In this document: positions 1 to 8,377 of the stretch, piece after piece | How positions within the stretch are numbered: position 1 is the stretch's first letter | Layout of the letters: every line of letters begins with the position of its first letter | DNA from: a virus | DNA: 46,563 nucleotides | Direction: 5' to 3' (one strand) | Virus record (IMG/VR): IMGVR_UViG_3300046002_006534 | Span: 1-46,563 of that record | The notes under the pieces: generated by a model | What the model was told of the DNA's origin: nothing | Database searches by the model: none | The model's input: only the letters and a program-made list of their open reading frames with translations | Program-made: the position numbers and the translations under genes

Positions 1-1
1 G

Positions 2-535
2 GCTGATCAAACATGGGAAATTCTGAAAAAATCATATGCTCCAATTGGCGGTGTTAAAGGTAATGGTTTTAACTCAAAGCAAGATATGATTGATAATATT
101 CCATTTTGGAAACTTTATACTAAAGGTGATAAAGTACTTGCCGCAGTATTTTACAAAGACAAAGGTGGCCGAAAGTCTGTTGCTATTGCTACTGATGGGT
201 CTGATCTTGGTAAAAAAGTAGTTGGTGATATATTCAAAGCATCTCTTGGTGTTTCATATGGAGAAAAATCTGGCCCTGCACTTGGAACTATGATGAAAGC
301 AGTTCCTTGGGAAACACTGGAACGATTTTTGTTTACACCAGAACAATTGGAAAAAATCTCTGGAGAGAAAGTACTTCATGTCGAAAAGTTTGGCGTGCAA
401 AACTTGGATGTCAAAGATAAATTTACTTATGATAAATTCCCACAATTAAAACCGTATTTCTATGTAAGAGAACTTGGCGGAGAAATGCACCTAAAAGTTT
501 CTATGGGAACTCCGAATTTAAAAATTTTTAGTTGA
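2..535 (+). CDS. Unknown phage protein, C-terminal part (5' end outside window)
   Basis: The frame is open from base 2, so this is the last 177 codons of a longer gene; an internal ATG at 86 is probably not the start. The visible part is mixed alpha/beta, lysine-rich, and has no membrane segment or motif I can name. Its TGA stop overlaps the -35 TTGACA of the next promoter (532). Function unknown. Confidence 0.7.
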   Translation, partial: ADQTWEILKKSYAPIGGVKGNGFNSKQDMIDNIPFWKLYTKGDKVLAAVFYKDKGGRKSVAIATDGSDLGKKVVGDIFKASLGVSYGEKSGPALGTMMKAVPWETLERFLFTPEQLEKISGEKVLHVEKFGVQNLDVKDKFTYDKFPQLKPYFYVRELGGEMHLKVSMGTPNLKIFS

Positions 536-569
536 CATTTAAGTAAGTATAGTATATACTGATTCTATA
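532..569 (+). promoter_or_regulatory. Promoter, class A (operator over -10/+1)
   Basis: TTGACA at 532-537, 17-base spacer, TATACT at 555-560, running into TATACTGATTCTATA (555-569). Drives the 582 gene. The -35 overlaps the stop codon of the upstream gene. Confidence 0.9.
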
Positions 570-581
570 CGGAGAAATATT

Positions 582-1175
582 ATGATCTATATCTACCTTC
601 ACGGCTTTAATTCTGCTTTTGATCCAGAAGCAAGTAAAGTAAAAACACTATCTTCTCTAGGAGAAGTAATCGGTATCACATATGATACTTATGTATCATA
701 TGATGAAATTTTCTCATACATCACATCTCAAGTACCAAGTGATCGGTCGGATGAAGTTATTTTCGTAGGAACCTCACTTGGCGGTTTCTGGGCGGCGCAA
801 ATGGGAAAGCATTATGGATGTCCTTCGGTTATTATTAACCCTTGTTATGATCCTAGTTCAATGCTTCGTAGGTATGAAGGTGTTATAACAACAAACTATC
901 ATACAGCTATCACTAATGTTTTAACTAGTGAAGTTGTTGATACATACAATTCGAAGTATATCTACGGGCAAGATAAAACTTACAAATATCTTCCTTTGGT
1001 TCTTTTGGATATGGGTGATGAAGTTATTGGATCTGGTGGAACAGAATTAGTTCTAAAAGAATTCCCGATGAAGCGGTTTGAAGGTGGGAGCCATAGGTTT
1101 GATCATATGGAAGAATCACTAGAAACAATCCATGATTATATAAATCACTGTGGATATGTTGAACATCTTGACTAG
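582..1175 (+). CDS. YqiA-type alpha/beta-hydrolase esterase
   Basis: A 197-residue small alpha/beta hydrolase. It begins with the HGFNS segment typical of YqiA/YcfP-like esterases and has a nucleophile elbow GTSLGG near residue 64; a late GGSH is a candidate for the catalytic His. The family hydrolyses short acyl esters in the cytoplasm; the substrate here is unknown. It is the first gene after the class A promoter, with a purine-rich Shine-Dalgarno (GGAGA) before ATG. It overlaps the next gene by about 20 bases and ends in TAG. Confidence 0.75.
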   Translation: MIYIYLHGFNSAFDPEASKVKTLSSLGEVIGITYDTYVSYDEIFSYITSQVPSDRSDEVIFVGTSLGGFWAAQMGKHYGCPSVIINPCYDPSSMLRRYEGVITTNYHTAITNVLTSEVVDTYNSKYIYGQDKTYKYLPLVLLDMGDEVIGSGGTELVLKEFPMKRFEGGSHRFDHMEESLETIHDYINHCGYVEHLD

Positions 1176-1872
1176 AAAATTTGTATTTGATGTTGACGGT
1201 ACTCTTACGCAATCTCGTAAAGTTATAGAAAAAGATTTTGCAAAGTTTTTTAAAACATTCTGTGAAACAAATTTAGTATATTTTGTTACAGGAAGTGACA
1301 AGCCAAAAACTGTAGAACAAATCGGTAAAACTATATTTAATTCTGCGCAGCTTTCATTCAATTGTGCAGGTAATGAAGTATGGAATAAAAATTATCTAGT
1401 GTATTCAAGTAATTGGAAACCAGATCAAGAAATTGTAAATTATCTTGAAATACTTCTAGATGAATCACAATTTCCAGAGAAAACAGGCAATCATATCGAG
1501 TTTAGAAAAGGTATGGTTAATTTCTCGATACCGGGTAGAAATTGTTCATTTAAACAGAGAGAACAATATGTTGATTGGGACAGTAAAACCCAAGAACGAA
1601 AACTATTTTACAATAAGATAAAAGATAAATTTGATCATATAGATGTATATATCGGTGGTGAAACAGGTTTAGATATCTTTAAAAAAGGTTTTGGTAAATC
1701 ACAAGCCATAAGTAAAATACGTACAGAAAAAACAGATATAATTTATTATTTTGGCGATCAGATCTTCCCTGGTGGTAACGATTATGACGCTGCAATACTG
1801 TGTGATTACTCTATTAATGTTAATAGTTGGTTAGATACATACAATTCACTCTTGATGATACGCGAGGAATAA
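1156..1872 (+). CDS. Phosphomannomutase-like HAD-family protein
   Basis: About 238 residues. The HAD motif FDVDGTLT near the N-terminus gives the phosphorylated Asp, VTGSDKP is motif II, and GDQIFPGGNDYD near the C-terminus fits the metal-binding motif IV of eukaryotic-type phosphomannomutases. CAGNEVW also matches that family. Such enzymes interconvert hexose-6- and hexose-1-phosphates. A GTG at 1150 is an alternative start; ATG at 1156 is preferred but neither has a strong Shine-Dalgarno. It sits between an esterase and a nucleotidyltransferase, suggesting a small sugar or polyol-phosphate activation cassette. Confidence 0.7.
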   Translation: MLNILTRKFVFDVDGTLTQSRKVIEKDFAKFFKTFCETNLVYFVTGSDKPKTVEQIGKTIFNSAQLSFNCAGNEVWNKNYLVYSSNWKPDQEIVNYLEILLDESQFPEKTGNHIEFRKGMVNFSIPGRNCSFKQREQYVDWDSKTQERKLFYNKIKDKFDHIDVYIGGETGLDIFKKGFGKSQAISKIRTEKTDIIYYFGDQIFPGGNDYDAAILCDYSINVNSWLDTYNSLLMIREE

Positions 1873-2283
1873 ATGAAAGAAATCGGACTTGTAACATCGT
1901 GTTTTGATTTGCTACACGCTGGTCATATTATGATGTTGAGAGAAGCAAAAACACAGTGTGACTATTTAATTGCTGCCTTGCAAACTGACCCAACTATTGA
2001 CAGGCCAGAAAAGAATAAACCAATTCAAACATTGGTTGAACGATATGTACAATTATCTGCTGTAAAGTATGTAGATGAAGTTATATGCTATCAAACAGAG
2101 AAAGATCTGGAAGATATTACACAGATGTTTCCAATTACTGTTCGTATCTTAGGCGAAGAATACAAGAATAAAGATTTTACAGCTCGTGAAATCTGTAAAC
2201 AACGTGGTATTCGCTTATACTTCAATACTAGAGATCATCGGTTTAGTTCTAGTGACTTGAGAAAACGAGTTATAGAAACATAA
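1873..2283 (+). CDS. Cytidylyltransferase-like nucleotidyltransferase
   Basis: A 136-residue single-domain protein with the HxGH signature (LLHAGH, residues 13-18) of the TagD/RfaE-C/CTP:phosphocholine cytidylyltransferase superfamily. The C-terminal FSSSDLRKR fits the second nucleotide-binding motif (RTxGISTT type). It would transfer CMP or AMP to a phosphorylated sugar or alcohol. Its ATG follows the previous stop directly, so it is probably co-translated with the phosphomannomutase-like gene and may use its product. Confidence 0.75.
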   Translation: MKEIGLVTSCFDLLHAGHIMMLREAKTQCDYLIAALQTDPTIDRPEKNKPIQTLVERYVQLSAVKYVDEVICYQTEKDLEDITQMFPITVRILGEEYKNKDFTAREICKQRGIRLYFNTRDHRFSSSDLRKRVIET

Positions 2284-2288
2284 AAGTG

Positions 2289-2317
2289 TTGACATAACGC
2301 CCGAATCGGTATAATAT
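2289..2317 (+). promoter_or_regulatory. Promoter, class B (operator in spacer)
   Basis: TTGACA 2289-2294, then CGAATCGGTATAATAT. The -10 is TATAAT (2310, 15-base spacer) or TAATAT (2312, 17-base spacer). The GAATC-type operator lies in the spacer, opposite to class A. Confidence 0.75.
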
Positions 2318-2343
2318 GAAAATATAAGGAATGGAGAACTTAC

Positions 2344-2427
2344 ATGGATATGACTATCGAAGAGTATCTTGACTATATTCGTACTCTACTTGAACAAGCA
2401 GAAGAAGATGGGTTTGAAGTTGAATGA
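2344..2427 (+). CDS. 27-residue acidic peptide upstream of tilS
   Basis: A short acidic ORF starting at the first ATG after the promoter, behind GGAG. Its TGA overlaps the next start (ATGA at 2424-2427), giving translational coupling to the TilS gene. It may be a small functional peptide or simply a coupling leader. Confidence 0.5.
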   Translation: MDMTIEEYLDYIRTLLEQAEEDGFEVE

Positions 2428-3041
2428 TCCAAATTCAAGGTAAACTTGATCGTGAAGTCTACGTTGCCTGTTCTGGTGGCGTAGACTCTATGGCAGTTGT
2501 TGACTTCTTGATGAAGAATCATAAAGTCAACCTTATGTTTTTTGACCATGGAACTGAGACTTCTCGTGAAGCTCTTGAGTTTTTGAAAGATAAGTATTTA
2601 CAAAGTATTGAATTTGGTCGTATGAGTCTAGATATTGGCGGTTTGACAAATTCAAAAGCCAAATCAGATTCATGGGAAGAATATTGGAGAACTCAGCGAT
2701 ATGAGTGGTTTCATTCATATTACCCACATCCAATTATTACTTGTCACCATTTAGATGATTGTGTCGAAACTTGGATTTTTAATTCATTAAATGGTAACGG
2801 TAGAATTATTCCATATTCACATAGGAATGTTATTCGCCCATTTAGACTAAACCAAAAATCCGAATTTACAAACTGGTGCCGAAATAATAATGTCCCTTGG
2901 ATCGAGGACTCTTCAAATCAAGATACAAAATATATGCGCAACTTCATCCGTCACGAAATTGTTCCCAAAGCGCTTGTTGTTAACCCAGGCCTTCATAAAG
3001 TAATTCGCAAGAAGGTTTTGGAAGATTGCTGTATAGTATAA
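2424..3041 (+). CDS. tilS: TilS-like tRNA(Ile)-lysidine synthetase
   Basis: 205 residues with the N-type ATP-pyrophosphatase P-loop SGGVDS at residues 17-22. HHLDD, and late SSNQDTKYMRNFIRHEIVP, are the TilS signatures (D-x5-RN-x-IRH). TilS replaces C34 of the CAU anticodon of minor tRNA-Ile with lysidine so that it reads AUA and charges with Ile. It is short, covering the catalytic domain but little of the C-terminal tRNA-binding part of cellular TilS. The same window encodes three tRNAs with CAT anticodons, at least one plausibly its substrate. Confidence 0.85.
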   Translation: MIQIQGKLDREVYVACSGGVDSMAVVDFLMKNHKVNLMFFDHGTETSREALEFLKDKYLQSIEFGRMSLDIGGLTNSKAKSDSWEEYWRTQRYEWFHSYYPHPIITCHHLDDCVETWIFNSLNGNGRIIPYSHRNVIRPFRLNQKSEFTNWCRNNNVPWIEDSSNQDTKYMRNFIRHEIVPKALVVNPGLHKVIRKKVLEDCCIV

Positions 3042-3087
3042 ATATATCAATATAGAAATCTCACACTAACTAGAAAGAATACAAACC

Positions 3088-4068
3088 GTGTCAATTAAAC
3101 CCAGCGGAAGTGCATTAACTATGACCGAGATACAAACTGAGTTTGGCGGAGTCGCGCCGATTAGTTTGTCCGAGTATTATGGGTTGGCAAGTGGTCTACC
3201 TACAAATGGACCAATATCTATGTCCACGACCTACGAAAAAACTTTTGTTGTAGTCGAAACAATTACGGCTTCAAAGACATGGACCCCAAAACTTAATCTT
3301 GCTAGATTTATTCATATCTTTACTATTGGGGCTGGCGGTTCTGGCGGAATGGGTTGGCCTGCAAGAAACGTAGGTACTTTTGGTAATACCGACGGTGTTG
3401 CTGGGGCTGGTGGCGGCGGAGCCGGCGGTGTATCATATAGTGTTATACCAGGAACAACTTCAGGTTCTGCTACTGTTACTATTGGAGCTGGAGGAACTGG
3501 AGTCGGCGTTGGTGGAGAACGAAATGCTATAAGTGGAAATGCTGGCACTGCATCTAGTTTTATAGGACTAGGCTTAAATATGACCGGGTCGGGCGGCCTA
3601 GGCGGGCAGGGTTCTCAAGCAACATCAGGCGGTGGAGACTCAACTTCTGGAAGCGGTGGTGCTGGTGGATCTGCATCTGGTGGTAATACATTAAATCTTA
3701 CCGGAGGATTAGGAGGAGGATACAGCGTAAGTGGAAGTGATGTGCGCACATCTGCTGCGGGTGGCGGAGCTCCAAGATTCTTAAGTGTTGATGCCGGCAC
3801 TGCTGTAAGTTCCACAACAGGCGCAACTACAGTCGGTATTAAAGTTTCAGGATATAGCGCATATCCTACAATCGCGACTTACGCAAGTAATAGGTCACAA
3901 CCATTCTTAGGGTCGGCTATTCTGAGTTTTGATGCGTCTGATGGGAATAGATCCGGTGCTTCAGGATCTCCTACGTATGGAGCCGGAAGCGGCGGTGTAG
4001 CAACTGAATCCGCCGTAACGTCTGGCAAGGGCGGAAATGGTCTTGTCATAATCGTGTATGAAATATAA
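3088..4068 (+). CDS. Glycine-rich phage tail/adhesin protein
   Basis: 326 residues, GTG start behind AGAAAG. The first ~45 residues contain TMTEIQTEFGG, a motif I associate with phage structural/appendage proteins. From about residue 85 the chain is dominated by runs such as GAGGSGG and GGGGAGG, alternating with short Ser/Thr-rich strands. This fits polyglycine-II-type receptor-binding tips (gp38-like adhesins). The role is inferred from composition. It has no promoter of its own in the 50 bases upstream and is followed by a short gap. Confidence 0.6.
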   Translation: MSIKPSGSALTMTEIQTEFGGVAPISLSEYYGLASGLPTNGPISMSTTYEKTFVVVETITASKTWTPKLNLARFIHIFTIGAGGSGGMGWPARNVGTFGNTDGVAGAGGGGAGGVSYSVIPGTTSGSATVTIGAGGTGVGVGGERNAISGNAGTASSFIGLGLNMTGSGGLGGQGSQATSGGGDSTSGSGGAGGSASGGNTLNLTGGLGGGYSVSGSDVRTSAAGGGAPRFLSVDAGTAVSSTTGATTVGIKVSGYSAYPTIATYASNRSQPFLGSAILSFDASDGNRSGASGSPTYGAGSGGVATESAVTSGKGGNGLVIIVYEI

Positions 4069-4155
4069 TACCATTTAATAGTCACATTTAATTTAAATTT
4101 AATAATACATTTTCAGAAATACTGATATAAATGTAAACATAACTCTGTGAAGTAA

Positions 4156-4335
4156 ATGGACAGAAAACACCCCGAATATCTAGAATTTAAGCAACAATTC
4201 TGGCAATGGTTCGATACACTACCCCAAAAGAAAAAAGAAATGTTCTGGCGATATAAAGACGATATGGCAGAAACAAATTTTTATTTTACAGTGTACTCTA
4301 AAAAATCTGTTGACAAACCCAAAGAATTGGTATAA
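4156..4335 (+). CDS. Small hypothetical protein, 59 aa
   Basis: An aromatic- and lysine-rich small protein starting at ATG 4156; the only nearby purine run is weak. Its last codons encode the TTGACA and -10 of the following promoter, so gene end and promoter share bases. Function unknown. Confidence 0.5.
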   Translation: MDRKHPEYLEFKQQFWQWFDTLPQKKKEMFWRYKDDMAETNFYFTVYSKKSVDKPKELV

Positions 4336-4338
4336 ATT
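4310..4338 (+). promoter_or_regulatory. Promoter for the Ro60-like gene (class B variant)
   Basis: TTGACA 4310-4315 followed by AGAATTGGTATAAATT; -10 TATAAA (4331) or TAAATT (4333). The operator core is degenerate (GAATT for GAATC). It produces a leader of roughly 80 bases before the ATG at 4424. Confidence 0.7.
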
Positions 4339-4340
4339 AA

Positions 4341-4423
4341 ACTAACATCCAAAGGTTAGGTTCCGCAGAACCTAATAATGTTTATATTGAAAACACAAAA
4401 ACTAACCTGGAAGGAACTACATT
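4341..4423 (+). promoter_or_regulatory. Switch-like structured leader of the Ro60-like gene
   Basis: TTAGGTTC (4356-4363) pairs with GAACCTAA (4368-4375) around CGCA. The overlapping AGGTTAG (4353-4359) can instead pair with CTAACCT (4402-4408), which touches the Shine-Dalgarno GGAAGGA (4409-4415). The two helices are mutually exclusive. In bacteria a Y RNA is often encoded beside Ro60; this leader could be a Y-RNA-like ligand or an autoregulatory site. Pairing is seen; role is inferred. Confidence 0.5.
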
Positions 4424-5887
4424 ATGGCTACTTTTTCACAAGCAGTTGCAAATCAAAAATCAGCGGAGGTATCTCGTACCGAGAACGGTATGAAGGCATG
4501 GGCAACTTCCGACTCTAAGGTCCTTGACCTTTTCGGTAAGATCGGTTCAAGCCGTGGTCGTGACCTGACACCTTCGTTCTCCGCTGCACTTGCAGAAGAT
4601 GAGAACCTAGCTGTTCGTGTTCTTCTATGGGCACGTGACGTCCGTTCCGGTGCTGGTGAGCGCCAGACCTTCCGTAATCTTCTTCGTTCACTCGAAGCAC
4701 AGAGCCCAGCACTAGCTGGTCGCATCATGCACAAGGTTCCAGAACTTGGCCGTTGGGACGACCTCTTTGCATATCGTGATCCTGCTAACCGCAAAAATGC
4801 ACTCCGCATGTTTGCTGACGCACTCATGAATGGTGACGGTCTTGCCGCAAAGTGGGCTCCACGTCTTGCATCAAGCAAGAAGTCAACTACTCCAGGTAAG
4901 ATGGAGAAGCTAAAGAACGCAAGCGAACTGCGCAAGTTCATGATGCTCTCTCCAAAGGAGTATCGTCAGATTCTTGTTGGTTCGACTCGTGTTGTTGAGT
5001 CTCTGATGTGTGCCAAGCGCTGGGACGAGATTAACTTCTCGCATGTTCCATCACTTGCTTCTGCCCGTTACCAGAAGGCTTTCGGTAAGAATGCCGCTGA
5101 TGCTTACTCTGCTTATATCCGTGAGCTTCAGAAGCCACAGGAAGAGCGTGATCCAAAGGTCAAGATCAATGCTGGTGCAGTTTACCCATACGATGTTGTC
5201 AAGTCACTTCGTCATGGTAACGAGGCTGTTGCTAACGCACAGTTCGATGCTCTGCCAAACTATGTCGGTGACACCAAGATCATGCCAATGGTCGACGTGT
5301 CAGGTTCCATGGGTACTATGCTCGCTGGTGGTATGACTGCCATGGATATTGCCCTTTCACTAGGTCTGTATCTATCTTCCAAGACTTCATCTGACTTCAA
5401 GGATATGTTCATTACTTTCACCAGTTCTGCAACTATTCAGGTTCTGAAGGGTACACTTTCCCAGAAGATGCGCCAGATGTCAGGTGCTGTTGGTTACGAC
5501 ACCAACCTTACCAAGGCTTTCGATAGTCTACTACAGACTGCGAAGAGTGGTAATGTTGCACCAGATAATATGCCAGAATTTATTGCCATCATGAGTGATA
5601 TGCAATTTAATGATGCAGCAATCCGTGGTACTGACGCGACCGCACTAGAAATGGCTCGCCAAAAATATCGTGATGCTGGATATAATTGCCCAAAAATTAT
5701 CTTCTGGAACCTAGCTGCTAGGGCAAGTGCAGATCAATCTCCTGTAAAGGTTAATGATCAGGGGGTTGTCATTGTATCAGGGTTTAGCCCATCAATTATG
5801 GCAACTGTTCTAGGTGCAAACCCAGAAGAGTTTACGCCTCAAGCTATGATGATGAAAGTAATCATGGATTCACGATACGACTTTTAA
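4424..5887 (+). CDS. Ro60-like TROVE/vWA RNA-binding protein
   Basis: 487 residues. The N-terminal ~270 residues are helical (TROVE/HEAT-repeat region; DVRSGAGERQTFR is typical). A von Willebrand A domain follows with the MIDAS metal site VDVSGSM near residue 290. Ro60 proteins form a ring that binds misfolded or structured small RNAs and Y RNAs, and in bacteria act in RNA quality control with PNPase. A phage with dozens of tRNAs and odd tRNA-like RNAs would have obvious substrates. Codons are more GC-rich than in neighbours for most of the gene, suggesting transfer or high expression. The 3' end overlaps the convergent HNH gene by 18 bases. Confidence 0.8.
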   Translation: MATFSQAVANQKSAEVSRTENGMKAWATSDSKVLDLFGKIGSSRGRDLTPSFSAALAEDENLAVRVLLWARDVRSGAGERQTFRNLLRSLEAQSPALAGRIMHKVPELGRWDDLFAYRDPANRKNALRMFADALMNGDGLAAKWAPRLASSKKSTTPGKMEKLKNASELRKFMMLSPKEYRQILVGSTRVVESLMCAKRWDEINFSHVPSLASARYQKAFGKNAADAYSAYIRELQKPQEERDPKVKINAGAVYPYDVVKSLRHGNEAVANAQFDALPNYVGDTKIMPMVDVSGSMGTMLAGGMTAMDIALSLGLYLSSKTSSDFKDMFITFTSSATIQVLKGTLSQKMRQMSGAVGYDTNLTKAFDSLLQTAKSGNVAPDNMPEFIAIMSDMQFNDAAIRGTDATALEMARQKYRDAGYNCPKIIFWNLAARASADQSPVKVNDQGVVIVSGFSPSIMATVLGANPEEFTPQAMMMKVIMDSRYDF

Positions 5888-6652
5888 TTTGCAATTGTCT
5901 CCGTGCCATCTTGTGTAATTAGAACCTACATAAGAACCTTGACAGTATGGACAAACAGTTACTTTACGATTTTTTGCTCGGGCTAACATTTTGGCCCGAG
6001 CATCTTCAGAAGGAATCCAACCCTTCCCATTCTGATTACCTTTCATTCTTTCGGAATGTGCTAATTTAACTTCTTCGGTATGCTTTTTTCCGAACATTGG
6101 ATTCTTTTCACCAAACTGTAAACCTATATGAGATTCACTCATTTTTCTTCTGGTTTCTTCTGTTCTTTCATATCTGCCCATATTTTCTGAATTTAATTTT
6201 GGTTTTCTTAACTTGTCCTTATGCTCTTCAGTTTTAGGTTTTCTTAACTTTTCCCTGTGTTCACGTGTTAATTTTCTTCCTTTATTTGCTTCTGATATTT
6301 TCTTTTTATGTTCTTCGGATTTAGGGATAGATTTTAATACAGATATATGCAAATTTCTTACCACATCATACTGCCGAGAGTTTAAAACTATGTTACTATT
6401 TGCTAATCTTCTAAGAGCATAAATCATTTTTATTCTATCAGAATCTAAGGTAATTTTTGCAAGTAGTAAATGGCATATAAAATGTTCTCTCGGTGTTAAT
6501 AAAACAAGATTATCTTTATCATTATTACCACCTAATGATTTTGGTTTTATATGATGATTTTCATAATACATATCACCTTTTATTCTTGATTTAGCTTTTG
6601 CATTATATATGATCGAATAGTATATTTTGGTGTATTTATTTTCTATAAACAA
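5870..6652 (-). CDS. HNH homing endonuclease with NUMOD3 repeats
   Basis: 260 residues on the - strand, TTG start with GGAG six bases upstream. An HNH core near residues 30-60 (ENHHIKPKSLGG...NLVLLTPREHFICH) is followed by repeated SEEHKKKISEANKG-like NUMOD3 DNA-binding motifs, then a C-terminal CPYC zinc-type motif. Such genes encode site-specific endonucleases that move themselves between phage genomes. It is opposite to its neighbours and overlaps the end of the Ro60-like gene, so the insertion replaced or abutted that stop. Confidence 0.85.
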   Translation of the reverse strand: MFIENKYTKIYYSIIYNAKAKSRIKGDMYYENHHIKPKSLGGNNDKDNLVLLTPREHFICHLLLAKITLDSDRIKMIYALRRLANSNIVLNSRQYDVVRNLHISVLKSIPKSEEHKKKISEANKGRKLTREHREKLRKPKTEEHKDKLRKPKLNSENMGRYERTEETRRKMSESHIGLQFGEKNPMFGKKHTEEVKLAHSERMKGNQNGKGWIPSEDARAKMLARAKNRKVTVCPYCQGSYVGSNYTRWHGDNCKLKVVS

Positions 6653-6709
6653 TTCATTCTCCTTTATTTTTATTATTTATAAAGGATATACGGTTCAATA
6701 ACAAATTTG

Positions 6710-6738
6710 TTGACATTTTGCATAAAATATGTTATACT
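6710..6738 (+). promoter_or_regulatory. Promoter without the GATTC operator
   Basis: TTGACA 6710-6715, 17-base spacer, TATACT 6733-6738, but the following bases (ACTATTAAATTA) lack GATTCTATA. It reads into the 6769 gene cluster. Confidence 0.75.
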
Positions 6739-6768
6739 ACTATTAAATTATATCATGGAGATTATATA

Positions 6769-6915
6769 ATGAACTATCAAAGCTTTCGTAAACTATGGAA
6801 ACAAAAGGTCGGACCTGTTCCAACTGATAATGAGATCCTTTTCAAGGATGGAAATCATCTGAACTGTGATTTTGATAATCTATACTATGGGAAAAAGAAC
6901 GATGGACAAGCTTGA
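6769..6915 (+). CDS. Small HNH-like remnant, 48 aa
   Basis: Start chosen at ATG 6769, downstream of the -10 (6733) and behind GGAG; a longer reading from 6718 would begin upstream of transcription. The segment FKDGNHLNCDFDNLYYG resembles the end of the HNH motif of AP2/NUMOD4-type endonucleases (KDGN...D...NL), but the catalytic His pair is missing. It is likely a domesticated or decayed endonuclease fragment. It overlaps the next gene by 14 bases. Confidence 0.55.
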   Translation: MNYQSFRKLWKQKVGPVPTDNEILFKDGNHLNCDFDNLYYGKKNDGQA

Positions 6916-7165
6916 TTTTATCTACGATCTAGTCAATAAAGTATTGGCAAGTGGCAACGCCACACTATCAGAGTTAAAAGAAGAGAGACCTGAAGGCGAA
7001 GATGTAACATTCTATGATATGGGTCTTGATAGCGACGGTATGCCGTTTAGTTTTGGCAATGCAGACGATGTATATTCTGACGGTTTCCAATACGGTTCTC
7101 AAGCTGGTGAATACGAGCTTGCGTCAAAGATTCTTCGTATTCTACATGGTGAAGAAGTAAAATGA
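6902..7165 (+). CDS. Hypothetical protein, 87 aa
   Basis: An acidic small protein; start placed at ATG 6902 because the longer reading begins inside the preceding gene. ATGA overlap with the next gene at 7162-7165. No recognisable domain; function unknown. Confidence 0.6.
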   Translation: MDKLDFIYDLVNKVLASGNATLSELKEERPEGEDVTFYDMGLDSDGMPFSFGNADDVYSDGFQYGSQAGEYELASKILRILHGEEVK

Positions 7166-7524
7166 AACCTCTTATTCATGCTCGTAACTCAGTAAAACGG
7201 TATGGTGGGGTAGAAGAAGATTATCTTCAAATTCACAACTGGTTTGATAGCACCAAAGCATCCACTGCAAATTTTTACCATCGTGCAATTCTACACAACA
7301 CGTTTGGTATTTTCCTTGCCGAACAATTGTTTGGTGTCTATATTGTAAATAGTGATGGTAAGAAGATCTCTGTCCGTGATATTGCAGAAGATCACGTCAA
7401 GGAAGATTGTCAAGGTAAAATTCCGACTATTGATGAATGGTTGGGTGATCTACCACCAAAGAATTGGATGGTAGGTAAAGGGTTGAAAACATATGTTGAA
7501 AGCATCGGTATGGAGGCTGATTGA
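7162..7524 (+). CDS. Hypothetical protein, 120 aa
   Basis: Translationally coupled to its neighbours at both ends (ATGA at 7162; TGATG at 7522-7526). Soluble, mixed charge, no membrane segment. Unrecognised; function unknown. Confidence 0.65.
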   Translation: MKPLIHARNSVKRYGGVEEDYLQIHNWFDSTKASTANFYHRAILHNTFGIFLAEQLFGVYIVNSDGKKISVRDIAEDHVKEDCQGKIPTIDEWLGDLPPKNWMVGKGLKTYVESIGMEAD

Positions 7525-8216
7525 TGGACGAAAAATTGCTTAATACATTGAAGAAAGAACACAAAACTCTTCAGGAGCAAATTAATGCTCTGAATGAGAA
7601 AATGCGTGAAAACTCAAAGGAACTAATGAAGGAAGCATTCCGTGGCTTTCTAGAAAAATATGATGAAGTTGTCGAAAGTATTTTCTGGACACAGTATACA
7701 CCTCACTTTAATGATGGTGAAGCATGTGAATTTAGCGTGCATGACGTACATATTCTTTTGAAGAATGACGAAGATGCTTGCGAGTACGAAGGTTCCGAAA
7801 TATACGACAAAGATAATATCAATAACTTGAAAGAACATATTGCAAAATGGGAAGCATGGGAAAAAGATCCCATGGGAGAAGCTCGAAAGCATAAAGAAGA
7901 ATATATCAAACGATATAATCGCAATCCTTTTGATACTAGTAGTTCGTATTCTTACAATAGACGTGAATACAAGACTGAAGAAGATCTTATGAGTGAATGG
8001 AAACCACATTATGTTTCAAAGGAGAGTGTTCAAGATCAGCTTCAGACTGCAGAGTTAGTTGTGTCAAATTATCCAAATCTAAAAAAGGATTACAAAGAGA
8101 TCCAAAGTATGATCTCTGGTATTGATGAAGATCTTATGCGCGCTATGTTTGGTGACCACTCCAAAGTAGTTGTTTCAACTAATGGTATTGAAGTAGAGGA
8201 ATATGAACATGACTGA
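7524..8216 (+). CDS. Coiled-coil hypothetical protein, 230 aa
   Basis: Start at ATG 7524 with GGAGG at 7512-7516; the upstream in-frame TTG is not needed. Residues 1-35 form a heptad-rich coiled coil, followed by a strongly acidic and tyrosine-rich body. Fourth gene of the operon from the 6710 promoter. Function unknown. Confidence 0.65.
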   Translation: MDEKLLNTLKKEHKTLQEQINALNEKMRENSKELMKEAFRGFLEKYDEVVESIFWTQYTPHFNDGEACEFSVHDVHILLKNDEDACEYEGSEIYDKDNINNLKEHIAKWEAWEKDPMGEARKHKEEYIKRYNRNPFDTSSSYSYNRREYKTEEDLMSEWKPHYVSKESVQDQLQTAELVVSNYPNLKKDYKEIQSMISGIDEDLMRAMFGDHSKVVVSTNGIEVEEYEHD

Positions 8217-8358
8217 GTTTGTTGAAGAATCATATGTAAACGAGTTTGACCAGAAGATCGAGCCAGGTGAGGAAGTTCTTTATGCTGGTTCTTCACGGAA
8301 GACTACAAGTATTCAACAACACTTGAATCATTGGCTGGGACTTATTTCTAATAAATAG
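8209..8358 (+). CDS. Hypothetical protein, 49 aa
   Basis: Overlaps the previous gene by 8 bases and ends in TAG. The upstream AGAGGA run is a fair Shine-Dalgarno. Acidic N-terminus, no known motif. Confidence 0.55.
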   Translation: MTEFVEESYVNEFDQKIEPGEEVLYAGSSRKTTSIQQHLNHWLGLISNK

Positions 8359-8377
8359 CTCCAAAAGGAGTTATTTT

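Noticed and set aside
3312-4085. Proline-rich antisense frames opposite the glycine-rich adhesin
   Set aside because: They are mirror images of Gly codons (GGN/NCC) and have no start signals.
4453-5336. Long overlapping frames on both strands within the Ro60-like gene
   Set aside because: They result from its GC-rich codons; only the + frame shows TROVE and vWA motifs.
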